DNA of 64,000 nt from NCBI GenBank assembly GCA_019843655.1, contig JACDQD010000004.1:4464001-4528000 (forward strand), read 5' to 3'. The notes beneath the pieces are model-generated. The model did not search any database. It had not been told where the DNA came from and saw nothing but the letters and a program-made list of their open reading frames with translations. Origin of the DNA: Lethocerus indicus. Its lineage: Eukaryota; Arthropoda; Insecta; Hemiptera; Belostomatidae. Of this stretch, positions 24,500 through 38,852 are shown piece by piece (the stretch's first letter is position 1; every line of letters begins with the position of its first letter). The translations under genes were made by a program, and so were the position numbers.

Positions 24500-27400
24500 A
24501 TCATTATGATATATGGAAGTGTTTACATAGGTCGACACATTCTACCGAGTGTTGACTTATGCTTGATATGACGTCGAATATTCGGGGTGAGACAGAAAAT
24601 ACCGTAATTCGAAAATTTAATTAAACGACTTCCGGCAGCGAGACGGGCATCCCCAAGTATAACTTCCCCTTCGTATTTCAGAGCACATATCGATATACCG
24701 TCGTCCGTTGTCGATACGGCAATCACGTCGTGACATTATATTTCAATGGATCACGGTCTCGAATCCTAAACGGATTCATTAGGACAGAAATAATTTGCAT
24801 ATCGGATATCTGAGAGTATAATGCGTGAACCTTTCTCGACCTCGACGCGTAAACGGGCGGGCCGAAATCTATTTAACGGCTCTGTTGGTGTGCCGAGGGG
24901 TAAGAATGCCAAAGGTGACATTATAACATTTGCAGGTACATGAGCTGGCAGCCTAAACGATGACAATACACTGACTGGCCAATAAAGCGTGAAGTGCGGC
25001 CACCTGGGTCCCCGCACTGGATTACATAATATTGCCAGTTACTTCGGGGACAACATGTCACAGCCGTGGGGCAGACATTTACTTCAGCCTTGCAGCGATT
25101 TAGAATAGTATCGGGGTTATATTTTTTTTCTAAAATTCTGCGTCTATAAGAATAGTGGCCGTCGGAAAAGAAAAATTACACAGAAAATTGAAATTGTAAA
25201 CCGAAAATTACAGTTTGAAAACGTAATACCGCACCTTGGCTTCGGCCTCGAAGGGTGGACATCCGCGTCGGCCGAACTGCCTCTGGAAAACCTTGAGTTT
25301 CGAACGGGAGGGAAACTGTTGGAAATGTCAACTGGCGGTGGCTTCTCCCGCCGTATATGGGCAATAGAGTGATGTTTTCGGCAGACACGTTTTGATATAT
25401 TGAAAGTTTTGTGTCTTTCGAATCTTGCACGCACCGCTACTTGTACTATCAAAAGTCCAAGCTGTAATATATTTACAATACGCAGTCGATTCGGCCCGAC
25501 ATGACGTGAATAATAACCCACGCGTTAGACGTGTGACCCCTTGATTCTGAAACTTGGTTTCTCCGCACGTATGCCAACTGCCTACAACATATCAACGAGA
25601 GTTATGCGCTGTGTGTATATTCCTTTTAATACGAAATTTTGTTATAAATGGATAATATATCGCCCCATAAATTGATCACAATATTGGGTTAGACCAAGTT
25701 CGGTATATCGGATGGATGATATTCAATCCCGTCGCCGGCATTCGTGTAAATTAATATTTGAGAGGATTTGAATCCTAATTCATTTTTCTTCGGGAAAATT
25801 CTATTATTCCAACAATTGTCCCCTAAACTGGACCCGGACTGTAATTTTCTCGAGTTTCTATGTGGTCTTTTAACCTTCCATCGGGCGCCGGTCTTTCCTA
25901 CAGGATTTCTAATTATAAACCGATTTGGCCGGCGCTCAGAAGTGTCGGCGTTCAAAAATTATTAGCACCGCATAAATCAATACGGAAACACTCCTATTAG
26001 TTTCGCCCACGTCCTATTAGTTGGGCCCGGATAGAACTGGCTTCCGAAGGCAGGTCGGACTGAAACATTTTTTAAAAGAACATTTCAACCAGACAATGTT
26101 GGGTTAATTTTAAAAACTTAATACTCAGAAAATTCGACCATTACAGGCGATATAACTTGCTCTTAGATAGAGCAAATGTAGACAAAATATCCATGTTTCC
26201 ATATCTTCGTTTTAAATTAATAGATCAACGAACTTCAAGTACAAAGGTTTCGCTCAATTTCATGAGTAATATAGAGACCAACATATGGATAGTGATTTTA
26301 TTACCACAGATGCTCAAGCTGTTTTTTTAAATCTGCAACTAAAGTGTTAAAGGTTTTTCAGAGTTCTGAGTGCCGAATTAACCAAATTTCTACATTGATT
26401 TATTTGTATTACTTTGTTATTTGGATTTCTTCGTTAGTCACTCCGTCATCTTCGGACTGCACGGAGGAATCGCTTTTATCGTTTGGCGGTAAGGGAGTTT
26501 GGGATTTAAGAGTGTAATGAAATAGGCCACTAAAGTTTTTAAGAACCTGCGGTAAAATGTAGGGGGCCGATGGTTGGCCCGATGGGCGTACAAGGCTAAC
26601 TCGTTGGCGCGACACCTTCTATCTTCTACGGCCGTCCCCCGCAACCACTCCTTACATCCCGTCTCTAAAACGTTTTAGTCATTCTGAGAATATTCCATGA
26701 GCTACGTTTCGAGATTTACTGAGAGGAATTTCAATTGGAGACTGAACAGTATCTATCGCCTGTGCTCCAGTTCAGATTTGGTAGTATTCGCTAGCTTTTT
26801 TTTTATTAATCTCAGGAATCAATTAAATTATTTTTCAGTTCAAACAATTTTGGTGATATATTAATGTAAAGTAAACGGGTAACTCATTTTACTGGACCCA
26901 TAAAAGTGTATTAAATAAATTAGTCCGGCGTTAAAATTCAACTTACAGAATGTTTAATGAAAACCCTTTACACGTAAGTCAATTGAAGGGATACGCCGCA
27001 GAACGTTTTCATTTAGTTATTTTGGGTCGCCCGGATATTAATTACAGTAATATTCTCTTGGTGCTCTCACTGGAGGAGAAGGTAACCTGGGCGAGTAGGC
27101 GGGAGTTCAACGCATCCCTGGAATCCGAATAGAAAATTAAATCTGTTTTCGTCTCTGCAGATTCTAGACAGCGAATAATTCTCTTTTGGGGACATCTGTG
27201 GGAATCTCTGACACCAAATTGGACTCAGAACAGTAAACATTTTCTTCAGGGAAACCAGAATTGCATAATCTGTAACGGGTAGAGACAACTATCTAATTGA
27301 GTATCTAAAAACTCCATCGAAAAATGCAGTGTAATAACTACTCCAATATTTGGTACTATCGTTTCGCGAAAGGCTCTTTTATGAATTTTCTAATTTTTAA

Positions 27401-28010
27401 ATTATTTGCCATGTTCCATGCTGGTATTAATGTTTGAATTCGAATACCAGTCCCGAAGAACTGTCGGGATTTGAAACGATATTCTAAATAGATACCGGAG
27501 ATACAAGCAATTGGGGATACTAAGAGCGGAAATTAAATTATTCTGTAATTTAGTGTCGAAAGTAATTTCGCATTATTCCCAAAACGGATGGACTATATTT
27601 TTCTTAGGGGGAAGTCTTCACGTGTAGAGAGATAAATTGATGCGAACTGCCGAAGATATGGGCGACACCTTTGCCAATCCTCGTAGATCCAATAGGCGCG
27701 TTTTGGTGAAAACAAATTTAACCGTGGCACCTGTTCGAGGTACAATTTCGGCGATAACAGGGGCAGTATTCAAGTTTAAGTGTATGCAGCAGTTATAATT
27801 AATCCTTCAGTCGCGTTTCAATCATTTTTTTGACGGCAATATACACTTTTCCGACCGAAATTATTATGCGAGCGTAATTTAGCCGGTGGTCTCCGGCTGA
27901 AAGTGTGGGCAATATACTATATTGCCTTTGGGCCGCCATATTTTATCCGTGAGCTGGCCGGTGGTGTGGAGGCAAAAAGGACGCGGGGCAAATTGGTTCT
28001 AACATGATTG
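24500..28010. other. Non-coding, no gene recognised
   Basis: Short overlapping frames on both strands. A segment at about 24967-25018 looked at first like a transposon end, but no inverted partner is present in the window. Confidence 0.5.
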
Positions 28011-28017
28011 CCGGTGT

Positions 28018-28057
28018 GATCCTCCTTCTCCTCCTTCTCCTGCTCCTCCTGCTCCTC
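28018..28057. repeat. CTC/CTT trinucleotide repeat
   Basis: An imperfect CTC, CTT and CTG triplet run that creates poly-Leu and poly-Arg frames on the two strands. Confidence 0.88.
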
Positions 28058-28140
28058 GTGCATGTCCGAGCTCCGGTTGCACGGGCACGCCAGATTGTGC
28101 CGGCGCTCTCGGTTGTTCGCCCTCCAGGCCCGCCGCATTC

Positions 28141-28161
28141 ATTAATAATAATAATAATAAT
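28141..28161. repeat. (AAT)n microsatellite
   Basis: About seven ATA/AAT units. Confidence 0.9.
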
Positions 28162-28169
28162 CCGAATAG

Positions 28170-31100
28170 CGGCGGAGTTAAAGGAATAAGAGAAAAAAAA
28201 GATCGGGGGGAAAAAGGGGAGGAAGAAAAAATATCCAGCGTCAGAGAACTCGTTCTGCCGGTCGACCGACGGCCAAGGGCTCAAAACCGAACCAAATTAT
28301 CTGCCCACGTCCGTACTGTTGGCAATTGTGAGTGTTTACGTCTCCATTATCGGCCTCCTCTTTGTTGTCCGCCTACAATTACAATTACGTATTCAACGTT
28401 TCAGCGTTATTTATTAGCACCGTTCGCAGGGTACGGCTCTTCCTGGGGCCGAAATTGAAACGCCGGACTGTAGATATTTGACCCAGCCATTATACCCCAT
28501 TGTATTTCTTAATTAACTTTTTATTCCCCACCGTCCGTCTCCACACAACGATTTAGTATTACGCTGAACCTCCGCGGCTTCAGCAGTTACTTGCCTGCGG
28601 GGCATACTGTCCTACCCATAGTATGTGGGCCCATTAAATTTGTATTATTAGGATATCAGAAACGAGTTTACGCAAGAACGTGCCATTCTCTGGTATCCGC
28701 TTGACTTGTTTTCACTTTTCGAGGGTCGGCGAAAATTTCGAATATTACTCGTTCAATTTCATATATCTATACTACCGAAACTTGCCCGACCTGAAGAAAA
28801 ATGAGGGATTATACCTAATCCATGTGCCCGGGGATTCCGTTTTCAGTAAAGGTGCCTGTGCACCAGCTTTCGGTGCAACATTTGCTAAATTAAATACGTC
28901 CATTTAGATTTGACCGGACATCCGTGACTGGCGCTCCGATTGATATTACCACCTGTGGCATTTATTCTGACACAGTGACGTTTATTAACGGGCGACAGCG
29001 ATTCATTACATTAGATGTGTATACTTGAATTCCTGTCATCAAGCGCGACAAACGGAAGAGAGAATCGGAAAATACAAAATGAAATACTTACATTCCTCCG
29101 TTCGATTCGTGGGGGACATGTAATAAATAGAAATATTGGTCTGAAGCGTAAATACTTCCGAAATTTCGAAATTCCGTGAAATTCCGAATAATCTATCGGC
29201 GGGGGTATGATTATTGAAAACTGAAAAGAGTGCTTTAATTTTCTCATTTAATCACAAATAAGGCACAACGATGTTATCCTGATCTCTGATAAAATCGGTT
29301 GATAGGCTGAAGCCGGAAGCGGTTTCAAAATTGGAGTTATAGGAATATTTAGGTCTCATCCCTTATACGCGAACTATATTGAATCCACTAATTTTTATAA
29401 GTCAATTTTCGAAGGTCAAATTTAAATTTCATATATATTATTTTTGGGGCCACTCGTTATTGGTGGACGAGTTATTTCATCTGAGCAAATATATGATTAA
29501 TAAATAATATAAGAAATAATATCGGCGCAATTCAGGTACCAACTGTACTCGTAGACAGTAGTTTACATTCCGTCTATAAAAATTCACCGTGCCTTTTTCC
29601 AGAGGGCAGAAAATCGATGACTGTGGGTTTCCTCCTCTAATGACTGCATTCCATTGGTTTCCCATCTGATCTGAGGCCGCTCATGTGAGTTTTCTTTAAT
29701 GACTTTCAGTATTTTCTTTTCAATGTCAATCTCTAGCCAGAAAACCCTTAATATTTCAGTTCTCTATATATTTTCCGACAAATATTTCGAATTGGATTGT
29801 AAGGTTTTAATTTATAAAAATTAATGCCGTACAATTATTGAATGTTGTCGGTTAGAACTGTGAAACGTAGAATTTATTTAGCCTACAGAGTCTTGAAATA
29901 GCCTTGCAATAAAGAGGCCGGCTTGGTCAGCTATTAAAATGTCAGTTTCTGGCAGGTTTTATATATATATTTTCCTGCATAACTGGGTTATTGCCAAGTT
30001 AATCATTTGAAAGTTCATGTTTCAAAAATGGAGGAATAAAAACGGGATGGAAAATAATTTGTTGGCGGGCAGCGTTCTCGACAGAATCCAGGAAATCGAA
30101 AATGCAAAATAAATTGTACAACGGAAAGTCATATTCTGAATTCAATTTTATTATTCGCTTGACGCAATGACGGTCCTGCACTTTTCCCGACGTTTCTAAA
30201 GGAAGCCATAAAGCAAGAGAACGCGAAAAAAAAGATTAAGAAAATTGTTTAACTCGAATTCACAGGACCATGAACAACCTCCGCCGGAAAATTAACTCTC
30301 GTGTGAATTATGCCTCTTTAATTCAAACGTTCGCGTTCACGAAACTCCCGTATGGTGTATGGTAATGCGGGGGGCTTGAAAACTCCTTTTTTTTAATGAC
30401 TTTAATGACCGGGGATAACAAAGTGGTAAACATTTCAAATCGGTAAATTATCCAGCTTTTTATGTCCGTCTTCATTTTCAGTTATTGGATTGTCAATACT
30501 GCATTCACTCGCAGCTGAAAGGTTTTGCTCGCGATATTCAATTTTTTAGCCCGGTTAGGTGAGTGAAATCGCCTTGGCCGGGGTCAAAAGCTGTTTGGAA
30601 AATGAAGAACCCCCGCTTAAAGAGTGTTGAATGTTATCTCCAGACTGTAGGAATGAAATTAAACTCAAGGTTCAGCCCGGAGAAGAGTGGAGGTTGTCGT
30701 GGCGGCAAAAAAACCCAACTATTCTCTTCTGCTATTTGAAAGTATTGGGAATCGAATACTTACATAACCATGACCTAACTACTTCGATAACTAGGCCTCA
30801 TTAAATTCCAACTCGAATTGTTAGACAATCTATGCATATAAAATAGTAGGAGTTGATCTAAACCAAATGTATGTATGCATTTTATACGTGTGTGTATCAT
30901 ACGCGGTATGATCGACGAGGCGTAGAAACTAGAACTGCTTCCGCCGCAGACATGATTGTAAGACGTCAAATAGCAATAATCATTCGCTTCGTATTCAGGT
31001 AGTACGAATACTTTTATTTTATTGTAAAGATGAAACAGGAAAATATAAAAATAAAACCGGACACTCGCGTGCCAAGAACTGTGGCACACGGCGAAAATAG

Positions 31101-34100
31101 CTCGTCAAATTATTCCACGTTGTAGTGGCACGATATAAAAGTAAACGCGACGTAAAATACGTATAAAAACGCGTCACACGCGTAAATAAATAGTGGTAGT
31201 TGTTCACATAGGACATTATACTCCGAACAGATTCCTGGATCTAATGAACTGAAATACATATAGAATGAACATGTTGAAAACCAAACCCCACGCATTTATT
31301 CGCAATAAATAAATGGCTTCGTATATATTTATATATATGTATACGTGTGTGTGCGTAAACGTTTATTAATTTATATAGGTGTAATAGAAGGGAATTGCAG
31401 GAGGTTCTCACACGTTCAGGAACTACGAAAAAAAGGAAACGAATCCCCAATTACGAATTCCCATATGCGGCTGTTATTTTTAAGACCTGGCATTTTTTTA
31501 CGATTGTTGCCTTATCGTTGCTCATTGTTCAGAAACGGAGAGCGAAAAAACGAGAAAACAAAAAACGGGGCTCGCGTTTCTCGAGGTTTATATCCGGCCG
31601 AATTATCATATCGCCGACGGTAAAAAAAAAACACATCCGAAGACTGTATTTTAATTCAGGACCGCAATCGCCTATTAATGTCGGCCGAGTATCCGGGTTG
31701 GGGGCGACCCGGATAAGCAAATGAACCGGTGAATAAGTGCGTAAACCGGGAATTCGACATAGACGGGTTTATTGCTGAGCGTTTTGGTTGGGGCGTTTTG
31801 GGTGAGCGGGAAATATTCATTCGCTTAACGTATCGAACGGCGGTGAATTCTGTGTTTGGGGGGGTGGGGTGGCGGGGGCGGTGGGAAACGCCGACCTGCC
31901 CCAACATTACCAGTCTCTGACGGACTTTCTTGAAAGAAACAAGAATATCGAACAGAATCGAATATTCCTACGCGTTTCGCTCTACCGCAATAAATAATTA
32001 TTGCGTAAGCGCCCGACTCCCATTACACAATGAATAAATATAAATACGCGGGCGTAATAAAACCAGTTTCATTTTCGATTTCGAGACCTTCATCAAATTT
32101 TCAAACCCCCCCCCCCCCGAAGTAAATTAATTTTTGGCGTCAGCGTACCAATCGAATGGCGAACGTTCGTATACAGTGACACTAATAATGATACTAAAAT
32201 GAAACTTTTGTAGGTGCCGACATATTTTTTGGTCGGATTATATAACTGTTTTTTGGGGGCGGTTAAATTACCTTCAGGAAGTCGGCAAACATAGCGCCCT
32301 AAATCAGGATTCTTAACCGATACCGACTTGAAAATATATCCAGAACATGTCCAATCTATATTTCACGCTATGCATGAATAGTTTTGGGATTTATTTAATA
32401 TTATTCGAGAATCAGAAGTAATAAATTATTAATAAAATACATACTTATTAGAGCTAGGAATATGTTTCGCTTATGTGTGTATTCGAATTATTATATCGAA
32501 TGTTCATATCCTTTAGTACGAATTGCTACTAAACAACTTCGGAATCCTATCATTTCCGAATTCCCCTAATGTTCGAATACTTTCGACAGAAAGAATATTT
32601 TCAAGCGGCTTAATAAAAATAATCCTTTCTATAAGCCTGGTACAATTTCGAACTGGAGAGTTCGACTGTATTCAAAATTAATGTAATTAATCAGGGCCGA
32701 ACGTTATTAAACGCCGGTGCTTCTCGAAAAATGCCGCTGGAATAATTTCGCTCGTAAATTCACGGGTCAAATATGAATTGAGCTGTATTTTATTTAATGC
32801 ACGACCAACTGAAAATTGGCTACAGATATTCCTGAACATTCCTCTATCGTATATTACATATCGTTGTAAATCGAACGATTTACCCTACTCGTTCGTCATA
32901 ATCATCTCTCAGTAATCTAATGAGATACTCATCCATGCGACCAGACGATGAAACAACCTGTCTGTCAAACAACAAGTGCTTTTGCGGTAATGTTGCTGCC
33001 ATCGACATTCCCACATATATCACGCCGGTGACAAATGTATTCATTAATACGATGACTGATTGCAGATGCTTAAGACACCGAGTAGGATGATCATTTATAA
33101 GGTATAAGAATTTTAATTTATGTTTTATTAAAATTCACCATCGCTCCTTTACAGTATCTGAAGGGTGTAAGAAGATATTTGATCCTGAATCAAAAATGTT
33201 CAAGGTTTACCCTGTGCAAATGGGACTTTCTTCGACTTTCTTCTTCGACTTACTAGTTGTGTATGTTTATATTCAATGTTCCGTACACCAGGTATTGGTG
33301 GGATAATAATATGTATGACTAGAGTTCATGATGTGGTGTGACCCAGAATCCACAGGATCAATAAATAGTATAATACATTTTATACTATAGAGCGTGGGCA
33401 GTTATTTGAGTCGGATTTAATCTAATTTAACAGTGAAACAAAGTGTCAGACAACGCAGCCGCAAATTTTACAATACTTGGTTACGCAATATGAGAAGAAA
33501 GTCGTATTCTCCAGGTGCAAGCCTGAACGCCGAACAGAGAAGAATAATATTTTCTGGCAAAAAACCTAACCTGCCTCAACCTTCTCAACGCTCGAAAGAC
33601 AACAAGGACGTGGGCATTCACATACCTTTACATATTAATGTTAATTTATATTAAATGAAAATAGGTGTATCCGCCGCTGTTTCCGGAGGGGGCCGGGCCA
33701 GTTTTAAAAGCGCAGCGATGCTTTTCCCACTGGGTCGGATAATTAACATTAATGATATTCGGAGTCCAATTATTTTTGCGCAATCAGAGCTTTTTATTAG
33801 GGGCGCCGTGGAGAGGGGGAGGGGGAGTGAAGGGGGGGGAATAGGGCCGTAAAACTGCCCCGGTTTTTTTTTTATGCCGCCTCCGCTTCCAAACTGGATT
33901 TCTGACCCCGAAGAAAATGTTATACTCGACTCTGAAAATACTTTTTCTCCGTTACGAAAGTCCGCGTTGTTTTTCATTTTCCGCCTGTTCACGTCCCTCT
34001 GTTTCTAATGCGTCGCGTCCAATGTTTGACACCCTTGGGGGGGGGGGGGTCGAGGGGATAGGGGGTCTCAAAAATAAAATTGACGCTTCTCTGATAGTAA

Positions 34101-35460
34101 TTAGTAGATTGAATTCAGAAGAAAGGGGAGCGATGAAAGACACACCACTTCCTTACAGTAGGAACACCGGTATGACTGAACTGGAGGAGTGAAATTTCTC
34201 TCCAAAATCTTTGTAACCAGCAGAATACAATTTTCTTGTACACAAACTTCGAATGAATGGTTATTAAGTCCGACAAAATAATACCCGAAAATTGAGTCCA
34301 ACTCGCGTTTCCTTCATATTTTGCTAGTTCCTCGGCAGACGTTGGGAATAGGAAATGAACTCTTTCTCGAGGTTGACAGTATGGACCCTTGCTGGGTAAC
34401 CGAATTCGAAGATGGGCCGGTTAGTAATAATTTAGCGCTGGGGCCGTACCAGTTGGGGGTTCGACTAGGAGCGGTCGAAGCAAGCGGCGTGGAGGAAGTG
34501 ATCGGCCGTCGAGACGCCGACTAGTTAGAGTTTTCCTATTTGTTTTTTGCAATTCCCGAGGGCAAGAAACAGAAACGGCTGGGTCTTCTCGGTATTTCGT
34601 TTCATCGGGGGTGGGGGGTCGTCTTTATTCCGTCCCCTCAAAGTGGACGGATGCGTTTCCCCTGTTAAATCGGACGATGAGCCGTGCATGTTTAATACAG
34701 AGTGGCTGGCGACACGCGACTCCCCGCCTATTGAAATATTCATGTTCGCTTAAAATTTTAGAATCGGGCTCCGCCGGGCTATTTCACTCGTCGGTCTCGC
34801 CTCCAGACAATGAGCGTTGTCCGAGGTCACGACATTTCTGGCTTCCGATAATTATCGACCGAGGATTCTGTTGAGCGGGCGGCCTATTGTCAATGCATGA
34901 CCCACTGTCGAAATAGTCCGCTAAAGACATTTCGAGAAAACTGTAGCGCTGTACTTTATTCTGTAAGAACATCCATCGATGAAGTATTTCCATTATCAAC
35001 ATTTCTCAGAAGACAGGTACCTGTATCGGGGATGCTAGTAGAGGAACTCTATCGCCGATAACGTGAGAAGCCCCCGACACTAGTTCCACCTTAAAGTACC
35101 TCAGAAGTATATGATTTCCAAGCTGTTCTTGTAATATAACACCGTAAAAAGATGACATAGTTGTGGGGATACATTGGGAAATGTTATGTTTGAAATGTAA
35201 ATTTCATGTTTATCCGCCTATAGTCAAATGCCGGATACCTCAGACATCCAGAGAGAGCTCCCGTCGTGTCGAGCGGTCTGGTGAAGCGCCGACCCGAGGG
35301 AAGGTCGGGAACGACCTCGCATAATTCATCTCGGGCGCGTGGCTCCTGTAAATCTATTCGGTTTCACGCCTAGAACCAGTGCTGCAGAAATAATCTATTT
35401 AAGAAATGTAAGGGGGCAAGACTCCGGTGAAGAGGTGTGCCAGCCAGAGTCCGCTAATTG
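28170..35460. other. Non-coding, homopolymers and purine runs
   Basis: No gene recognised. The stretch contains C13 at 32106-32118, G13 at 34037-34049 and a G/A-rich block at about 33815-33845. Tail-box matches of the dispersed element lie at 31893-31905 (after a G-rich block) and 33568-33580. Confidence 0.5.
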
Positions 35461-35467
35461 ATCGTGT

Positions 35468-35526
35468 CATTAGTCGGGGGGATGACTAATGCGACGGCCG
35501 GTTTTGAAGTATCCGACCGGCCGTCG
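35468..35526 (+). other. Two abutting perfect stem-loops
   Basis: CATTAGTC (35468-35475) pairs with GACTAATG (35484-35491) across an 8-nt G-rich loop. The very next base starts a second stem, in which CGACGGCCGGT (35492-35502) pairs perfectly with ACCGGCCGTCG (35516-35526) across a 13-nt loop. Two perfect stems with no gap are unlikely by chance. They could be part of a structured RNA, a fold-back element or a protein-binding DNA site. A 12-bp palindrome follows at 35646-35657. Confidence 0.55.
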
Positions 35527-35645
35527 GGTTCACAGGGCGGTCGTGTGTGTATCTATCAAACCGCCTTGTTGAAGTAATCAATAAACTTAATGAAGCTCTT
35601 GGCAGTGGTTAAGCGGACCGCGGAACTGGACTCGGAGTATGAGTG

Positions 35646-35657
35646 ATGAGCGCTCAT
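35646..35657. other. 12-bp perfect palindrome
   Basis: ATGAGCGCTCAT, about 120 bp after the paired hairpins. Confidence 0.7.
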
Positions 35658-35669
35658 TAGTTATAAGCC

Positions 35670-37880
35670 AGTAACACCACGGACAGCCTCCAAGGACTGG
35701 CACGGTGGCTCCTTAATGCTCCTTATTTCTTTGGTTTGTTTCCCACTCTCGTATGCCAATTTACGCCCTCCTAATTTATTGTAGTGGCAAAATAATGTAA
35801 TCTTCATTTACTGCGTCAGGGAATAATTGACGGTAACTACCGGTGTGGAATAATTGTTACATAACGTCAGAAATCGTTCGATTCAACCGGATTTTAACGC
35901 TAAATAACAAATATTTTTTAAATATTAACGCTTAATGTATCAATTTAACGGATTAAAACAATCGACGTGACAACCCGTTGATCGGCTTCATTAAGCCGTC
36001 GACACGCCTAGGACGGTTCGAAGATGTGGCAGAAGGTTATTTGGCATTAACGAAATCCGCTGTTGCCCAAGAGTAATGACTCCAACCTTCGAATCAGCAT
36101 CTAGCACCTTTAAATATACAGGAGGCGAGTGGTTGACTGTCGTCACGTCTGGCAGGGAAAATTCACAGAGCGCTGAAGAACTCTTATAAGAAAGTATCTC
36201 GTCGCCAAAAAAAAAAAAAATAGAAAAAACCCGAGAAGGAAAGCGGAATCTCATTAGGCAGCAGTGGACTTATAAATTTAACTCTTATAATAATACCTGA
36301 GAAAGGTCGATTGGAGAGATCTGAACGGCCATAAGGAGATTTATTTATGATCGAGGCGTAATTCACATCTCAATGCTCGTAACTGGATTCAGAAATGATA
36401 CGGTAGTCTTGTGGCCGGTACTTCGACCATTCCCGATGGTCGAGTCGTTCGAGAGATGTTGGCATTTGATATCTGTTTAATAGGAGAGGCTTCTATATCG
36501 AATAATTTAAGACACCGCAACGTTCGACCATTGAGGAAGGCCGTTGTTGAAAAATCATAAAGAACACGACCGCAGGAGGATTAATAGCCGCTCTGCCCCT
36601 GCCCCAGCCTTGAGGAGCACCTGTCAAGGCCGGTGTTTTTAGTAATACTGCCCACCACACGCCCAGACTAAAGTTCAGAGATTGGCCACCACGTGGTCCG
36701 GTCTTCCGAATCGCAATTAAAATCGAAATACAACCCCTAACAATCAGAGATTAATGTAGAATTAATCTTTTATTTTGCCCCACAACTTATATAACTTCCC
36801 AGCAAGGAACAAGGGGTTATACACTAGCGTATGGGTCCAGCAACCCGTTCGCGTTTCACCGTACCCTAGTACCCTTCTGATAGAGTTGGACAATTACACA
36901 AAACATATATAACACCCCTTATAAGAAGTTTCACTTAACTGTACACACTTATGAGACATCCCCCCTGAGGAGGGTCTGAAGTAGAAGAGGCATTGAGATT
37001 TTGTCATCTTTCTAAGGGTTGAAGCTCAGGACATACAAAATAGAATGGGACGAATAACAAATAAATCAATCCGTCTATTCGACACCATGCGCACGTTGGC
37101 GTACACTGAATTCGGAACAGCTGTATTTTCACTCTCAAAGTGATATAAGTGAAATTGTATTTGATTAATGACGCTCGTCTTCATTATACCGGTAACAGAG
37201 TACCGTAGGTGCGGGATGGTATGGTGGCCGAGGTGGGGCAGGTGAGGGTAGGTCGGGAGCGAGGGCAGATGGGCACGTTGCAGACGACATTGGTCCTAAA
37301 CCGCATTTTTGGCACGAGCCAGCCGGTCACCTTGAATTTAACAACCCCGGTCCACCGCAGCCATCCACTCTCTGTCCCATTACTTCATTCGGACCTTATT
37401 TTATTTCCCAATTTCTTAAAAATATCGAACACAGTTCGAGGGTATAATTATGAATATACATTACACTCGCTTCAATTCCATTTTATATTAAAATTATAGA
37501 AATAAGCGCTGAGATTGGTGAATAAAAAAAGGAAGAATATGATCCCCGAATGATAATGACAGTGTTACATTCAAATTTTGTAAGCGTCCTATTGTAATAG
37601 TAAGTCTACAGACTTACTTTTAGTAGACTTTCTTTCACATTTATTGTTAACAACAGTGCCGGTTATAGCTCGGCAAACGTTATAGCCTGTTATTAATATT
37701 GGACGGAAGGTTGTTTTATAGTGAATCGTGAGGGAGAGCCTATCCTTCATTAATTGACGGCCAGGAGTCCGACTGTAGGTTGTTATTAGGTCTTGGCGGG
37801 ATATGAGTTTTAGGAACGGGGCAGGAGGAGCCGGCAAGAGAGCTCGGTGTCGTCCCCTCTTCATCCTCCTGCAAGAGTGT
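35670..37880. other. Non-coding, small inverted repeats
   Basis: No gene recognised. A14 lies at 36207-36220. GCCTTGA and TCAAGGC form a 7-bp stem at 36607-36630. AGTAAGTCT and AGACTTACT form a 9-bp inverted repeat with a 2-nt centre at 37599-37618. TGAGGGTAGGTC at 37243-37254 resembles the tail box on the minus strand. Confidence 0.5.
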
Positions 37881-37909
37881 GCACGGAGGGAGAGAGAGCG
37901 AGAGGGGGA

Positions 37910-37914
<5 letters not shown>

Positions 37915-37961
<47 letters not shown>
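37915..37961. repeat. (GA)n microsatellite, about 23 units
   Basis: A long GA tract with a G-rich, interrupted GA lead from about 37885. A second short GA-rich patch lies at 38178-38199. The open frames across it are repeat artefacts. Confidence 0.95.
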
Positions 37962-37966
<5 letters not shown>

Positions 37967-38655
37967 GGAGCGTGCAACGACCCAAAGCTTGGTACAAGGT
38001 CTGCTGGCCTTGTGCCCACCTGCCCGGTCCTACCTCACTGCATTGCACCTTGAGACAGCCAAAATTAAGAATGTGGGCGGCCGAAAATACTTGAAAATCT
38101 GGATTGTTCTAGTGTTTCATATTCAAAATCTACAATCTCATGTATGAAAATATATTAATGCATACATATATGCATAGGGAGAGAGGGACAGAGAGAGTGG
38201 AAGATATGTTAAGGAGAAAACAATAGAGGGAAGGATTTTTATCATTCATATTCTATCTAAATACTATTTCATTCCTTGTCAATATAAACAATTAGTCTAT
38301 TTTTTGTTAATAGACAGGGCTACAAAAGAAAAAACAGGGTTTGTAAATAATTAGTATAAAATATAATGAAGCAGTACAGCGCCATAAAAATTCCCAATTT
38401 GAAATAATTTTTCATGTCGAGTACTGTCGCTAGAACATATTTAACAATTCCAAAAATATTAGGGAAAACTTGAAAAAGGCAGCAGGGATAGGAAATCGGC
38501 ACCGAACGCTACTGTTGGGTGCCAGAACTGTGGGAAGCGTCAGGATTGGTTAGTCCGGCGAGCAGGTCTAGACAGGCTTAAAGTAATAGATGAATGAGAA
38601 AGAGTGGGGGAGTGACGGGATGAATTGACCGAGAGAACAGGTTGTACACGTACAT

Positions 38656-38678
38656 ACACACACACACACACACACACA
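38656..38678. repeat. (AC)n microsatellite
   Basis: About 11 AC units flanked by ACAT variants. Confidence 0.93.
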
Positions 38679-38818
38679 TACACTAGTCAGCTGAACAGAC
38701 CGCAACCGGGAGCTCTAATTGCTGCTAGTCATAGCGTAACAAGCTAATGATGTCATAGGAACCAGTATAGAATGACGACGGAGACGGAGAAGAGAGACCG
38801 AGAGAGTGTATGTATAGG

Positions 38819-38844
38819 GCCTTTGGGGGGGCCTTTGGGGGGGC
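38819..38844 (+). repeat. Duplicated G-run motif
   Basis: GCCTTTGGGGGGG occurs twice in direct succession. It supplies long G runs next to the dispersed-element copy that follows. Confidence 0.8.
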
Positions 38845-38852
38845 GATGGGAG

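Noticed and set aside
11339..24800. Five perfect POU octamers (11339, 13006, 13453, 23619, 24793)
   Set aside because: About two are expected by chance in 64 kb on two strands; the excess is too small to claim an enhancer.
24967..25018. Possible mariner-like transposon end (CTGACTGGCCAATAAAGC)
   Set aside because: No inverted partner and no transposase remnant found in the window.
28004..28284. Poly-Arg and poly-Leu open frames on opposite strands
   Set aside because: Explained by the CTC/CTT triplet repeat.
37740..38147. Several open frames of 68-114 residues on both strands
   Set aside because: Produced by the (GA)n tract at 37915-37961.
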